Of a stretch of 64,000 nucleotides of DNA, positions 43,455 to 54,400 are shown one piece after another (positions within the stretch are counted from its first letter, which is position 1; each line of letters opens with the position of its first letter). Source of the stretch: an uncultured Phycisphaerales bacterium. Lineage in GTDB: Bacteria > Planctomycetota > Phycisphaerae > Sedimentisphaerales > Anaerohalosphaeraceae. The stretch is from NCBI GenBank assembly GCA_937868095.1, contig CALMLO010000057.1, positions 1 to 64,000 of the forward strand, in the 5' to 3' direction. The notes under the pieces are model-generated. The model was not told where the DNA came from and ran no database searches. It saw only the letters and a list, made by a program, of their open reading frames with translations. A program made the position numbers and the translations under genes.

Positions 43455-44966
43455 TCAGTCTATCTCGTCGGGTGTTTTGAAGTCATAACACTCGAACGGG
43501 ATATTCAGTTCTTCCGCCAGGGCCTTCAAATCCGCCAGATAATCGCCGAAGACAGCCATCGGATGGTTCGTATTGACTTTCCATTCGATGCGGCCGCATA
43601 GTTTCAGATACCACTGCGGCCAGTCGCGGTTGCACCGCTCGGTGCGGCGGAGCCATTCTTCCTCGCTGGGCACATCGGTTTTTCCGCGGCCGGCACACAG
43701 ATACAGCTGATGATCCCTGTAGCCGAATCGGGCCCAGGTAACCACGCCGGGCTTTCGGACAACAACGGAACAGGTGCCGCCTCCGGCTTTGAAATACATT
43801 GGGGTCTGACGTTCCGACCAGGCCCCTTCGAGGGAATCATCGCGTCCGTAGGCAAAATAAGGAGCCAGGGCTCCTGAGTTGACAAACCAATAAAGCATTT
43901 CATCGGCTTTCCAGTAGCGAAGGTCGCTGAATCCGACGGGCTTGCCGCCGCTGAGCAGTTTGAGCACCTGCATCGTGAGGGCGGCTCCATCGTCGGCCTC
44001 GGTGGCGGCGACAAAGGTTGTGCCGTCCCCTTCCGGACGAAGCCAATTGTTCAGCAGGCCCAGAGCCAGATCGGTAGCCGGATAATGCTCAATCCAGTCC
44101 AACTGATCCTGAACCCCCACAAAATCCAGACCGAACTGCTTCTTCAGGTCGAGCAAAGCACAATAAACCTTCATCTGGAAAAGCACCATCTCGCGGGTGA
44201 GTTCCGTCTCCGGATTCGTGCCGAGGACAAACCGCATTTTGTTTGCGACAAGGAAATCAAAGGCCTTCTGCGCCCGTTCATCGGGTACCCGTTCGGCCAT
44301 TTTCAGAAGACGAAGGCCGTCAAAGCCGAGTTTGGCCATGCCGAAATACCGGAGGAAATCCGCTTCGGAAATCTTGTTCCACATTTCCATGGAGCGCGGG
44401 CCGACGGTACCGTAAATCATTCCGGACAGCTGTTTTTTGACCTTTTGGGCTTTTTTGCGATTTTTATCCGCAAGTTTAACCTCGATGGTTTTTGGATAGC
44501 GCGGGACATAGCGGCCTTTGTCGAGGAAATTTTGAAGCGGCTGACAATAGGAGTCGTAATCATCAAAATTTTCGACAAAAATCCGGCTGGTACGAATGCC
44601 GACATGTTCGGTACCGCTTGCAACGGCCAGGAGTGCTACTGCACCCGGAAAATCCTGGATAGTGCTGCCCAGCAGGAGTTTGGGAGTATCTTTCGGCAGC
44701 TGCCACATCGGGCTGACGGAAAAATCCGGATAGGCCCAGCCGGCCAGAAAGTTAATAAACCGGCTGCCTTTGGCCTTTCGAATTATCTGAAAGCCCTCCG
44801 CCACACTGGAGACGAATTTGTCCGGATTGAGCACATTCGGCTGCCAGCCGAGTTGACGAATAACTTTTGTGAGATGCGCCAATTGCGGTTTTGCAACGGT
44901 CATTACAACCCGGTTGGGAGTTTCCCTCGCATCGAGAGGCAGATAGATATCCACAATCTTTTTCAT
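43455..44966 (-). CDS. L-fucose/L-arabinose isomerase-family protein
   Basis: I start at the ATG at 44966 (MKKIVDIYLPLDARE), with AAGGG upstream, giving 503 residues. It belongs to the COG2407 fucose-isomerase-like proteins: the N-terminal Rossmann part (PKLLLGSTIQDFPGAVALLA) is followed by a C-terminal domain with the acidic metal segment ATEADDGAALTMQVL, and later HPMAVFGDYLADL carries a His ligand candidate. Such enzymes isomerise aldoses to ketoses. Placed between the regulator and the aldolase, and near the GH95 fucosidase, it probably acts on fucose or a related deoxysugar. The exact substrate is not decidable by eye. Confidence 0.82.
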   Translation of the reverse strand: MKKIVDIYLPLDARETPNRVVMTVAKPQLAHLTKVIRQLGWQPNVLNPDKFVSSVAEGFQIIRKAKGSRFINFLAGWAYPDFSVSPMWQLPKDTPKLLLGSTIQDFPGAVALLAVASGTEHVGIRTSRIFVENFDDYDSYCQPLQNFLDKGRYVPRYPKTIEVKLADKNRKKAQKVKKQLSGMIYGTVGPRSMEMWNKISEADFLRYFGMAKLGFDGLRLLKMAERVPDERAQKAFDFLVANKMRFVLGTNPETELTREMVLFQMKVYCALLDLKKQFGLDFVGVQDQLDWIEHYPATDLALGLLNNWLRPEGDGTTFVAATEADDGAALTMQVLKLLSGGKPVGFSDLRYWKADEMLYWFVNSGALAPYFAYGRDDSLEGAWSERQTPMYFKAGGGTCSVVVRKPGVVTWARFGYRDHQLYLCAGRGKTDVPSEEEWLRRTERCNRDWPQWYLKLCGRIEWKVNTNHPMAVFGDYLADLKALAEELNIPFECYDFKTPDEID

Positions 44967-45200
44967 CGCTGCACCCTTTCTTATCCTTGTGTGCTCTGTC
45001 TTCCTGCTGGGGTCGGCTTTTCCCCCTCCAGCCGCTCCAGTCCCCGTCAACCTTTTTTCTATTATGCGGAGGAAAGCCGCAAGCGTCCAGCATAATATCC
45101 TTTGAAATCGGCCGCTCTGAAAAATATTCCCGCCGCATCGATGGCCTTATTGCGGCCGGTTGGACAATGAAAACCGGCCGAACAGGACTCTAATTTGGGT

Positions 45201-45890
45201 TTACTTTCCCTTTCCCGGCTGGCGGCGAATCTCCTGGACGAGGTCAAGCGTCTGGCGAACAGCGGCAGTGATTCCGGCAAAGTCTCCGGCTTCCACAAGG
45301 GCCTTTGTAATCAGTTTGGAACCCATCCCCACGCAGGCCGTACCCGCACCAAACCACGCCGAAAGACTCTCACGAGTCGGCGCCACGCCTCCGGTCGGCA
45401 TCAGTTCCGCCCATGGGCAGGGTCCGCGTACCGCCTTAACAAACTCCGGCCCGCCGACCTGGCCGCCCGGAAAGATTTTGCAGATTTCCACGCCCAACTG
45501 ATGGGCCCGATGAATCTCGGTTACAGAACCGCAGCCGGGCAGATAGGCAATCTTGCGGCTGTTGCATAGTTTGGCAGTGTCTTCATCCAGCAGCGGCCCT
45601 ACCACAAAATCCGCTCCTGCCGCGATATACATTGCCGCTGTCGGCGCATCCACAATGGAACCGACACCGATAATCAGGTTGGGCTGCTGCTGATCCCGCC
45701 AGCGTGTGAGTTCCTCAAAAACCCGCACGGCCCGATCGCCGCGGTTGGTAAACTCAATACAGCCGGCTCCTCCTTGTGCACAGGCACTGGCTATTTCTAT
45801 TGCTGTCTTGGCATCCGGCTGATAAAAAACCGGTATCAGACCGATTTCCTTCATTGCACAAAGTACATGCAATCGTGAATGTCGTGCCAT
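45201..45890 (-). CDS. eda: KDPG/KHG-type aldolase
   Basis: From the ATG at 45890 (GGAGA 6 bp upstream), 229 residues. It belongs to class I aldolases of the Eda family: GGAGCIEFTNRG, the Schiff-base Lys in VEICKIFPGGQVGG, and ELMPTGGVAPTRESL. Eda splits 2-keto-3-deoxy-6-phosphogluconate to pyruvate and glyceraldehyde-3-phosphate; relatives use KDPGal, KHG or deoxy-fuconate derivatives. The substrate here probably follows from the neighbouring sugar genes. An in-frame upstream extension to 46043 lacks support. Confidence 0.9.
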   Translation of the reverse strand: MARHSRLHVLCAMKEIGLIPVFYQPDAKTAIEIASACAQGGAGCIEFTNRGDRAVRVFEELTRWRDQQQPNLIIGVGSIVDAPTAAMYIAAGADFVVGPLLDEDTAKLCNSRKIAYLPGCGSVTEIHRAHQLGVEICKIFPGGQVGGPEFVKAVRGPCPWAELMPTGGVAPTRESLSAWFGAGTACVGMGSKLITKALVEAGDFAGITAAVRQTLDLVQEIRRQPGKGK

Positions 45891-46062
45891 CCGAGTCTCC
45901 TTTCCCTGATAATATCTATCTTTTTTATCCTTGCTGATTCTGCTATTATAATCGCCAATCCGGATTTGAAAAGTTCGTTTCCTTGAAAGAAAGCGCCGCG
46001 GCCGGTACGATACTGATATGCTTACAGTACGATACAGAAACATCGCTTTCAGGAGGTCTCAG

Positions 46063-48492
46063 ATGAAAATGTCTTTTCCCGTTGCTCTGATTCTGGCGGC
46101 TTCGATTGCCTGGGCAGATGATTCTTATACTCTCTGGTATTCTGCGCCTGCCGAGAAATGGACAGAAGCGCTGCCTGTCGGCAATGGCCGGCTGGGTGCA
46201 ATGGTGTTCGGCGGCACACTCGAGGAACGCATTCCACTGAATGAAGATACCGTCTGGGCAGGTCCGCCGGTTCCTCAGGCCGAGCCCGGCTTTCAGGAAG
46301 CCATGAACCAAGCCCGCGGTCTCTGGTTTGAAGGCCAATATGCCCAAGCAGAGAAGATGATTCAGCGTGTGATGGGCAAGGCGATTGAACCGCGCAGCTA
46401 TCAGACCCTCGGCGATCTTCACCTCCGTCTGAACATTCCGCAAGGGAAAACGAGCGAACCGCCGGCCGGCGAGGTCTCCAGCCGCGATGGGGCGGAGCAT
46501 CCGGTCTCCGGCGTCCAACTTAGCCGGCATTTTGAGCCGCCCGTGGAAAACTACCGCCGGCAGCTGTGTCTGGACACGGCTATCGCCTCTACCCGCTTCG
46601 AATACGAAGGCATCGGCTATACGCGAGAGGTCTTTTCTTCGGCGGCGGATCAGGTTCTTGTTATCCGAATGACTGCCGAGCAGCCGGGCAAGCTGAATCT
46701 GACGGCCTGGCTTGACCGTCCGGCTGATTTTACTGTCGGTACCGCTGGAAACGACCGGATTGAAATGTTCGGCCAGGCCCAGCACAATGGGAACAATCTT
46801 GGCGTGAAATGGCACTGTCTGCTGAGAGTCAAAACCCGCGGCGGCCAGAGCCGAACCCTGAACAACCAACTGCTCATTGAAAACGCTGATGAAGCTGTCT
46901 TCTATTTATCCGCCGCGACCGATTACAACAAGGCCAACCCGTCTGAGCCGCTCGGCACAAACCTGAAAAACCTTTGTGCCGAACCAATCGAAGCCGCCTC
47001 TGAAAAATCTTATGAGCAGCTTTGCCGGGATCACACGGCCGCCCATCAGGAGCTTTTCCGTCGATGCCTCTTTCATCTGGCCGGCCCTGACAACTCCGCC
47101 CAGCCCACCGATGTCCGCCTGCAGGCCGTCAAAGACGGCGGGGAGGAACCCGCTCTGGCAGCGCTTTATTTTGAGTACGGACGCTACCTGCTCATCAGCT
47201 GCTCGCGGCCCGGCTGCATGCCCGCCAACCTGCAGGGGCTCTGGTCTGAAGCCCTTGCCGGCCCGTGGAATTGCGACTATCACATCAATATCAATATTCA
47301 GATGAATTACTGGCCTGCTGAAGTGACCAATCTGTCTGAATGCCACAGTCCCTTTTTTGATTTTATTGAGGGACTTGCCGCCAACGGGCAGCAAACAGCC
47401 CGACGGCTCTATGGAGCGCAGGGCTTCTGCGTCCATTTCACTACGGACGCCTGGCAATACACCGACCCCTTCGGCAACGTTCAATATGGAATGTGGCCGC
47501 ACGGCGGCGGCTGGGCCAGCCAGCATTTTATCGAGCATTATCGATTCACCTGCGATATTGACTTTCTGCGCAAACGTGCCTATCCCATCCTTCGCCAGGC
47601 CGCTCTTTTCTATCTGGACTACCTGACAACCGACCCGAAGAGCGGTCTTTTGGTGTCCGGTCTGGATACTTCGCCGGAGAACCTCTACCTGACCGCCGAG
47701 AAACAAAAACTGGCCCTGTCCATGGGGCCGGCGATGAGCCAGCAAATCATCTGGGATGTCTTTACCAACACGCTGGAGGCCGCCGAAATCCTCGGGATTC
47801 AGGATGATTTTGTTGAGCGTGTCAAAGCCGCCCGAAGCAAATTGGCTCCTTCCCGCATCGGCCCGGACGGGCGGCTGATGGAATGGGCGATGCCCTTTGA
47901 GGAGGCCGAGCCGGGCCATCGCCACATGTCGCACTTGTTTGCTCTCCATCCAGGCCGTCAATACAACATTTACGACAGTCCCGAGATGGTCGCCGCCGCC
48001 CGAAAGACCCTTGAGTACCGGCTGGGTCACGGCGGCGGGCACACCGGCTGGTCGCGGGCATGGATTATCAACTTCTGGGCACGCTTCCACGAGGCGGAAA
48101 AGGCCTACGAAAATCTTCAGGCCCTCTTCCGCAACAGCACCTTGCCCAATCTGTTCGACACCCACCCGCCGTTTCAAATCGACGGCAACTTCGGGGGGAC
48201 CGCCGCCATCGCTGAAATGCTCCTGCAATCCCATTGCCGTACCGCAGAAGGCACCGTCATTATCGAACTGCTGCCCGCCCTGCCGGCCGCCTGGGCAGAA
48301 GGCAGCATCCACGGTCTGCGGGCGCGAGGCGGTTTTGAAGTCGATCTGGACTGGAAAGACGGCCGGCTTGATAAGGCCGCCATCCGTTCCGACACCGCCA
48401 ACCGCTGTCAGATTCGTTATAACGGCAAATCCATTGAGCGAACCTTCCAAGCCGGCTCTGGGGCCGCACTCTTTGCAAAGGACTTTTCATAG
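46063..48492 (+). CDS. Secreted GH95 alpha-L-fucosidase
   Basis: The start at 46063 has a perfect AGGAGG; 809 residues follow. The signal peptide is [18 protein letters not shown]95 enzymes remove alpha-1,2-linked L-fucose (some act on L-galactose) by inversion. Marks are [20 protein letters not shown] at the start, then [30 protein letters not shown] with the catalytic-site Asn residues, [18 protein letters not shown], and [17 protein letters not shown]. It is periplasmic or extracellular. The aldolase and isomerase genes on the other strand could process the released sugar. An FAD enzyme gene begins 5 bp after its stop. Confidence 0.93.
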   Translation: MKMSFPVALILAASIAWADDSYTLWYSAPAEKWTEALPVGNGRLGAMVFGGTLEERIPLNEDTVWAGPPVPQAEPGFQEAMNQARGLWFEGQYAQAEKMIQRVMGKAIEPRSYQTLGDLHLRLNIPQGKTSEPPAGEVSSRDGAEHPVSGVQLSRHFEPPVENYRRQLCLDTAIASTRFEYEGIGYTREVFSSAADQVLVIRMTAEQPGKLNLTAWLDRPADFTVGTAGNDRIEMFGQAQHNGNNLGVKWHCLLRVKTRGGQSRTLNNQLLIENADEAVFYLSAATDYNKANPSEPLGTNLKNLCAEPIEAASEKSYEQLCRDHTAAHQELFRRCLFHLAGPDNSAQPTDVRLQAVKDGGEEPALAALYFEYGRYLLISCSRPGCMPANLQGLWSEALAGPWNCDYHININIQMNYWPAEVTNLSECHSPFFDFIEGLAANGQQTARRLYGAQGFCVHFTTDAWQYTDPFGNVQYGMWPHGGGWASQHFIEHYRFTCDIDFLRKRAYPILRQAALFYLDYLTTDPKSGLLVSGLDTSPENLYLTAEKQKLALSMGPAMSQQIIWDVFTNTLEAAEILGIQDDFVERVKAARSKLAPSRIGPDGRLMEWAMPFEEAEPGHRHMSHLFALHPGRQYNIYDSPEMVAAARKTLEYRLGHGGGHTGWSRAWIINFWARFHEAEKAYENLQALFRNSTLPNLFDTHPPFQIDGNFGGTAAIAEMLLQSHCRTAEGTVIIELLPALPAAWAEGSIHGLRARGGFEVDLDWKDGRLDKAAIRSDTANRCQIRYNGKSIERTFQAGSGAALFAKDFS

Positions 48493-48497
48493 CAAGC

Positions 48498-49742
48498 ATG
48501 GAAACGCAAATCTGCATCCTTGGAGCCGGCCCGGCCGGCCTGATGGCGGCCATCTTTGCCGCAGAGGCCCAGGCCCAGGTGCTGGTCATTGAGCGAAACA
48601 CCACGGCCGGCCGCAAACTCCTGAAGACCGGCCGGGGCCGCTGCAACTTCACCCACACCGGTTCGATTGATGAATTTGTCCGGTCTTACGGTGCCTGCGG
48701 CCGATTTCTCAAGCCGGCGCTGTATGCGTTTTCTCCTGAGCAGGTTCGCCGGTTTTTTCAGGAGCGCAACCTGGCTGCGAAGGTGGAAAAAGACGGCTGT
48801 GTTTTCCCCGTCAGTGATCGTGCTTCGGATGTGTGCAGAATCCTGCTTGAAACGGCACGAGAGCGGAATGTTCAGTTTCTCTTCGGACGCTGCGTTGAAC
48901 GAATCACTCAGGAAGACCGTTTCTTTCTGATCCACACAGACAAACAGACGGTGCGGGCGTCGGCGGTTATTCTTGCTACAGGGGGGGCCAGCTGGCCTGC
49001 CACCGGCTCAACGGGCGATGGATACCATCTGGCGGCGGCTTTCAGCCATTCCATCATTGCTCCCAAACCCGCCCTTTGCCCGCTTGTTACGGAAGAAAGA
49101 TGGCCCTGTTCTTTGCAGGGAATCGGGATACCCCATGTTGCTATTCGAGCATCGGCTGACGGGCGCACTTTTCAGAGTGAGGGGCCTGTGATGTTTACTT
49201 CAGAGGGGCTGGGCGGGCCGGCAGTCTTTGACCTCAGCCGTCATCTAACCGATTTTCTTTCCCGCGATGAAAAAGCCATCCTTCATCTGGACTTTCTTCC
49301 TGAACTGGACATTCAAAGTCTCCAAAATAGATTGGTTTCTGAATGTGCCAGCCATCCTAAAAAAGAACCGGCCGGCATTTTGTCGGCCTTTTTGCCTCGT
49401 CAGGTTTGCCTAACGATTCAAAATCTGCTTTGGCCCTGCGGCGGCCCTTCGGCTTCTCAACTTACTCGTGAGCAGCGGGACCGGTTGGTTCATCTGCTCA
49501 AGTCCGCTTCTTTAACCGTCGCCAAAACCGCTCCGCTGGAGCAGGCCACCATCACCCGAGGCGGCATCAGCCGAAACGAGATTGAGCCGACATCTATGCA
49601 GTCCCGACTGTGTCCGAACCTCTTCTTTGCCGGGGAAGTAATCGATGCGGACGGCCCGTGCGGTGGCTACAATCTGCAAATCGCCTGGTCCACCGGCGCT
49701 TTGGCCGGTACCTCTGCCGCAAAAATCCTTCAAAAACCATAA
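48498..49742 (+). CDS. HI0933/YhiN-family FAD-dependent oxidoreductase
   Basis: A 414-residue flavoprotein. The Rossmann FAD site is CILGAGPAGLMAAIFA, followed by the family mark AGRKLLKTGRGRCNFTH, the mid-chain LATGGASWPATGSTGDGY, and the C-terminal FAD segment NLFFAGEVIDADGPCGGYNL. The reaction of this BaiN/YhiN group is mostly unknown; some members reduce enoyl bile-acid-type substrates. It starts 5 bp after the fucosidase stop and may be cotranscribed, but a role in fucose use is not implied by the family. Confidence 0.9.
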   Translation: METQICILGAGPAGLMAAIFAAEAQAQVLVIERNTTAGRKLLKTGRGRCNFTHTGSIDEFVRSYGACGRFLKPALYAFSPEQVRRFFQERNLAAKVEKDGCVFPVSDRASDVCRILLETARERNVQFLFGRCVERITQEDRFFLIHTDKQTVRASAVILATGGASWPATGSTGDGYHLAAAFSHSIIAPKPALCPLVTEERWPCSLQGIGIPHVAIRASADGRTFQSEGPVMFTSEGLGGPAVFDLSRHLTDFLSRDEKAILHLDFLPELDIQSLQNRLVSECASHPKKEPAGILSAFLPRQVCLTIQNLLWPCGGPSASQLTREQRDRLVHLLKSASLTVAKTAPLEQATITRGGISRNEIEPTSMQSRLCPNLFFAGEVIDADGPCGGYNLQIAWSTGALAGTSAAKILQKP

Positions 49743-49907
49743 AACATTCGACACAAAGTCCGATAATTTCACCCTTTAATGTCTAAAATTCAAAGTTGTT
49801 TTTTTGCCTACTTTCCCTTGTGAACTTTTACCGAAGTTGCCGATAAAAAATAGAGAAAAGGAACCAAATAGTCGCCACAGATTGTCTTGTTTCAAGCCAG
49901 AAAGCGT

Positions 49908-49936
49908 TTGACACATGCTTTATACGGTGGTAATGT
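49908..49936 (+). promoter_or_regulatory. Sigma-70 promoter of the SH3-domain protein gene
   Basis: A consensus TTGACA (49908-49913), 17 bp spacer and TAATGT (49931-49936), giving a leader of about 70 nt before the ATG at 50011. Confidence 0.7.
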
Positions 49937-50010
49937 AAAAGGGAAAAATAGTGGAATAAGAACCTCCGTTTTAAGGGAGGGAACGATTCGTTTTGGATGG
50001 AGACAAAACA

Positions 50011-51387
50011 ATGGTCATCAGCACAAATTCGCTTGCCTATGTAATTGGCCTTTTGTGGACATTTTCGGCTGCGGCGGCGGCTGCGGAACCGTCAAGCCAG
50101 CAAGCATCGGCTGAGCCCAAAGCGTCTGCCGAAACGCAGGCCCCTGCTGAAAATCTGGTGGCAAAGCTTGCCCAAATGGAATTTCCGCAAGTGGCTGAAG
50201 TCATCGGCAATGATGTAAACATCCGCTCCGGCCCCGGCACCAGCTACTATCGCTGCGGCAAGCTGAACGCCGGCGACAAAGTCATTGTTGTCGATATTCT
50301 TCACAATGCGTGGGCCAAAATCGTCCCGCCGGAGGGAAGTTATTCGTGGATTTCGAAGACCTATGTCCAGCTCAATCCCAACAATCCCAAGATTGGCGTG
50401 CTTACGGGTGATGATGTGAGGGTTTGGGCCGGCTCGGACTTTGTCGAACCGATCCATTCTCACTCTCAGCAGGTGAAACTGTACAAGGGCGATCTGGTGG
50501 AGCTGGTCGGGCCGTCGGACATGGATGCTGATTTCTACAAAATCAAGCCGCCGGCCGATGCCTATCTGTGGGTAAGCATGGAACAGATCAAACTGCTGGG
50601 GCCGGTCTCTGCCCAAAAGCCGGTTCAGCCGCCTGCGGAAGAAAAAACTCAGGCCGCCGCGGCCCAGCCGAGTTCATCCGCGGAACCGGCAGCGGCTGCA
50701 GCCGCCCCAACCCAGCCGGCTCAACCCGCTGCGCCGCAGCCGGAACAGGCAGCGAGTGCACCCAGTACTCCCGAAGCTGAACAAGCCCAACCGGCTCAGC
50801 CAGCACAGCCGACTCCTCCGCCGGCTCCTTCGGTAGAGACCCTTGCGATTCAAAAATGCACTCAGTTGAAAGCGGCCATCGAAGAAGAACTCAAAAAACC
50901 ACTTCCTGAACAGGACTATACTGCGTACAAAGAAGACCTCCAAAAGATGATTCAGACACCGGATGTCGGGCGGGCTAAACTCTATGCCGAGTCTCTTCTG
51001 AAGCAAATCGAACGATATGAATTGGCTATCGAAGTGCACAAGCAGCTTCAGCAGCAGGACCAGGCCCTCCAGGAGATTCGGGGCAAGATTGCTGCGGCTC
51101 ATCAGACCCAGCGGGAACGGGCTGTACCGGCGGAGGCCAAATACCTTTTTGTCGGAACCTTGCAGCCCTCTCATATTTACACCGGCAAAGTCGGGCCGCG
51201 ACGCTATGTCGTGATGGATCAGAACAAGCGCATCCTTTGCTATCTGCTTCCCAAAGACCCCTCCTTGCAGCCCAAACTGGACAGTTTGACGGATAAGATT
51301 GTCGGGGTCAAAGGGACGATTCTTGACGACCCCAAGGCCATGATTCCGGTTGTTCTGCTCGAAGAAGTTGAGGCGATTTTTGAATAA
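50011..51387 (+). CDS. Exported SH3-domain protein with Ala/Pro/Gln-rich linker
   Basis: The start at 50011 has GGAG upstream; 458 residues. A signal peptide (YVIGLLWTFSAAAAAAE) leads to a bacterial SH3 domain at ~60-120 (VIGNDVNIRSGPGTSYYR) and a second, similar unit at ~130-200 (LTGDDVRVWAGSDF). Residues ~205-280 are a low-complexity AAPTQPAQPA linker, then a coiled coil (EEELKKPLPEQDYTAYKEDL) and a C-terminal beta domain that may be a further SH3-like or OB fold (VGTLQPSHIYTGKVGPRRYV). Bacterial SH3 domains often bind peptidoglycan peptides, so a periplasmic cell-wall role is likely. It converges on the AsmA-like gene. Confidence 0.85.
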   Translation: MVISTNSLAYVIGLLWTFSAAAAAAEPSSQQASAEPKASAETQAPAENLVAKLAQMEFPQVAEVIGNDVNIRSGPGTSYYRCGKLNAGDKVIVVDILHNAWAKIVPPEGSYSWISKTYVQLNPNNPKIGVLTGDDVRVWAGSDFVEPIHSHSQQVKLYKGDLVELVGPSDMDADFYKIKPPADAYLWVSMEQIKLLGPVSAQKPVQPPAEEKTQAAAAQPSSSAEPAAAAAAPTQPAQPAAPQPEQAASAPSTPEAEQAQPAQPAQPTPPPAPSVETLAIQKCTQLKAAIEEELKKPLPEQDYTAYKEDLQKMIQTPDVGRAKLYAESLLKQIERYELAIEVHKQLQQQDQALQEIRGKIAAAHQTQRERAVPAEAKYLFVGTLQPSHIYTGKVGPRRYVVMDQNKRILCYLLPKDPSLQPKLDSLTDKIVGVKGTILDDPKAMIPVVLLEEVEAIFE

Positions 51388-51391
51388 GCGG

Positions 51392-51403
51392 CCGCCGCGG
51401 CGG
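51392..51403. repeat. GC palindrome between convergent genes
   Basis: CCGCCGCGGCGG, a perfect 12 bp palindrome in the 21 bp gap between the SH3-domain gene and the AsmA-like gene. It may help transcription end in both directions, though there is no T-run. Confidence 0.3.
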
Positions 51404-51408
51404 CGGAT

Positions 51409-54400
51409 TTAAAACGGCCGCGGCAGCAGGGGGAGGGGAATTTGTGTAATGACCGGCTGGGAGAGCGTGCCGCTGATTTCCACACGAGCCAGCGCTGCGC
51501 CGAGATTTTCCGCAAGCCCTGTCAGGAGGGTTGCTTTTTCTCCCTTGCGTCTTCCGAAGGCCGTCAACGCCATCTGAATTTTCCCATTTTCTAAATTCAG
51601 ATGTCCCTGGCCCTGATAGACATCGTTTTTGCCGGCCAGCAAGACCCGCTCACACTGCACCAGTTGTCCTTTCAGGTTGGCCTCGACAAACAAGTCGGTA
51701 AACAGGACATCGTCGGCCTGCCGCAGCTGCATCATCATCAGGAGCTTGCCGATGAGCGTTTCCCGCCCAATTTTCATCTCTTCCGCTTCAACCGTAATAT
51801 GCCCTTCCCTATCGTCGGGGGAGTCCACTTTTCCCCGCATATCGACTGCTCCGCGAAGGCGTCCCTGGGCTTCGCTTGCCAGCAGCCAGGCAATGGGAAT
51901 CTCCTCAAACATCGCCTCCGCTTCATACTGCAGAAACGGTTCGGACATCGTCAGTAGCAGATTGGCCAGGACCCGTCCGCCTCCACAGGAACCGCGGATA
52001 TCCCGAATGTTCACAACGCCGCTGTTGGGGTCGGCGGTCCAATTGCCTTCCAGCAAGGATAAGGAGCGTCCCATGACCTCAAGCGAGTCCAGAGAAAATC
52101 GGCCGCTGCCCGAGGGCAATCCTTGCGTTGCCGGCCATGCCAGTTTGCCCTCCAAAACGCCGCGGGCACCGGAAACGGACAAATGTTCGGAGCCGCCCTG
52201 GTGAATTTCTACCCGGCCTTCCAGTTTCTGCGGCAGCCCCAGCAAATCCGGATTCCATTCCAATAAATCAACGGTCACATCCGCTTTCAGCGACGGCTTG
52301 AGAGCGGCAATTGCTTTCCATCGCGGCGTTAGTTTCTCGATCCATTCTTCCCCAAGCGAGACATCGCGAATCTTCCAATCCTGAAGCCGAAGTTGGCGGT
52401 TCTCGATGAGCAGAGTTCCGGCCGCCGGCCCGCTTTGCCAGCCCCCCGGGACCTCATACAAAAATCCGTCTTTCAGATAAACCGTCAGTTGGGTCTGGAG
52501 AGTCGCCGCCGGCTGGGCTTGCATCGGCGGCTCGTTATCCGGACAATTGTAACAAAAACTTCCTGCGGTTTTTGCGGTTCCTTCCGCACGAAGAAGGGAG
52601 AGCATCCCCCGGCAAAGCCCCGCCTGCTCCATCGCCTGCCAAAATGCCGGGCCGATTCCCATCTTCTCCGCCGTAACTGCAATGCGGATGGCGGGCTGAT
52701 TGGGATCTTTTCCGGTGTCCCAGAAATGCCCCACCAGCTGACCGCCGCCTCCATCCGGCAGCAGACCGGCGCCTTGTATCTCCATCTTTCCGTCTCCCGC
52801 CGAACCCCGAATCTGGACTCCTTTCAGTTCCAGCGGAAACCGCTTCCACAAAAATCGGCTGGCTTCCACCTGAAACGAGAACGCGGGCAGCGGCGGTTCG
52901 TCCTCCTTCATGACTCCTTTTACCTGCACATCCAAATCCAGCCGGCCGTCTACTTCAAACTCGGACAAAATCCGGCGTATCGGGCTGCGAAAGGTATTGC
53001 GAAGTGTTGAGTCGATACTTAACCTGTGTGCCGTGATACGCAAATCGCAAACCTGACTGAGCGATTCCAGCCCGCGAATTGTTCCCTCAATCCGAATCTC
53101 CTGACCCTCTTTGGGGCGAGCCCTGATGTCCTGGAGCAAAACCGCGTTGGGTTCCATCACCATCGTTCCCGTCAGATTGGTAAGGGGATAGGGATAACGG
53201 TCATACAGACAATGGACTCCCTGCAAATGGATAACAGCCCGATAGGAGGGTTTTGCATCCTTTTCCCGCACAAACTGATAGTCAAACCCGCACTGTCCGG
53301 CGGGTGCAAATTCAAACCATTTCTGCTGGAGCGGTTCCGGCAGGGCCTGCTTGATTTCCTCTGTCAGCAGGACGCGGCTGCTGGTGACTCGAAGGTGAAT
53401 CTGCCCTTGCGGGCCGAAATTCCTAATCTGTCCGACAATGGTAAACTCTGATGCGCCGTTGTGTGCCTGCAAATCCCGCAGAAACAAATCTCGGCCGGTC
53501 AACTCTATCCTGCCGCGGATTCCTTCCAGCCGATAGGGAAACTTTTGGTCCAAAATAGATATGTCCCGACAGACCATTACGCCTTTGATCTGACTGGCGG
53601 CCAGATCTGCCAGAGAGCCCTGAATTTGGAGAGAAGCATCGGCGGTTCCCTCCGGACGATAGCGGCGTAAAAAACGCTCCAGCCCGCCCGCCATCATCTG
53701 GAGCACAGGTTCAGAATAAACAATCGCATTCGGGCGGGAAACAGGCGACAAGTACAGATTCTCCAACTGAAGACGGACATCCAGATTTTTCTGTCCGGCA
53801 GGCCCGCTTATTTCTCCCTGTATGAAAACGCGTCCCTCTCCAAGCCCGCACGAAAACCGTTCAATGCTCAGCCGTTCCTTGTCATAAGCAGCCGACAGTT
53901 CCATCTCCTCCAGATTCCATCGGTTCCCATACACCGAAGTCTGGGGCATCTGAATCCTGCCGGCCAGTTCCAAATGTCCGCGGCTGCCCCGCGGCTTCCA
54001 CAGCCCCTCCAGGCGGCTTCCGGCAAATGTGCCGTCTGCCGCTTCCAGGTGCACCCCGTATCCCCCTGCTGCCGGTCTCAGATGTCCCTGCAGATCGGTT
54101 GAGACGAGTGTCTGCTGTTTTTCTTCTTCCACCTGCAGGAACCTCAGGCGGAGTGATTTTATGATAACTTCCGGCATGGGGCCTGCCGCTGCTTCTTTTT
54201 TGCCGGTCGGCAGAAAACGGCCCAGGTTCCATTTGCCGGCGGCGGCATCATAGCGCACTTCGACAGCCGCATTTTCGACAGAGACAAGCCGCGGCTGGAA
54301 ACGCAAACGCAATAACTCGCCAAGAGACAGAACGCACTCCGCCTGCTCTACATGCAAAATCAGTGTCTCCCGCGGCTTTTGCGCATCCTCGGCAAGCACC

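Noticed and set aside
46906..48450. 514-codon minus-strand open frame
   Set aside because: It is antisense to the GH95 fucosidase, whose motifs are unmistakable.
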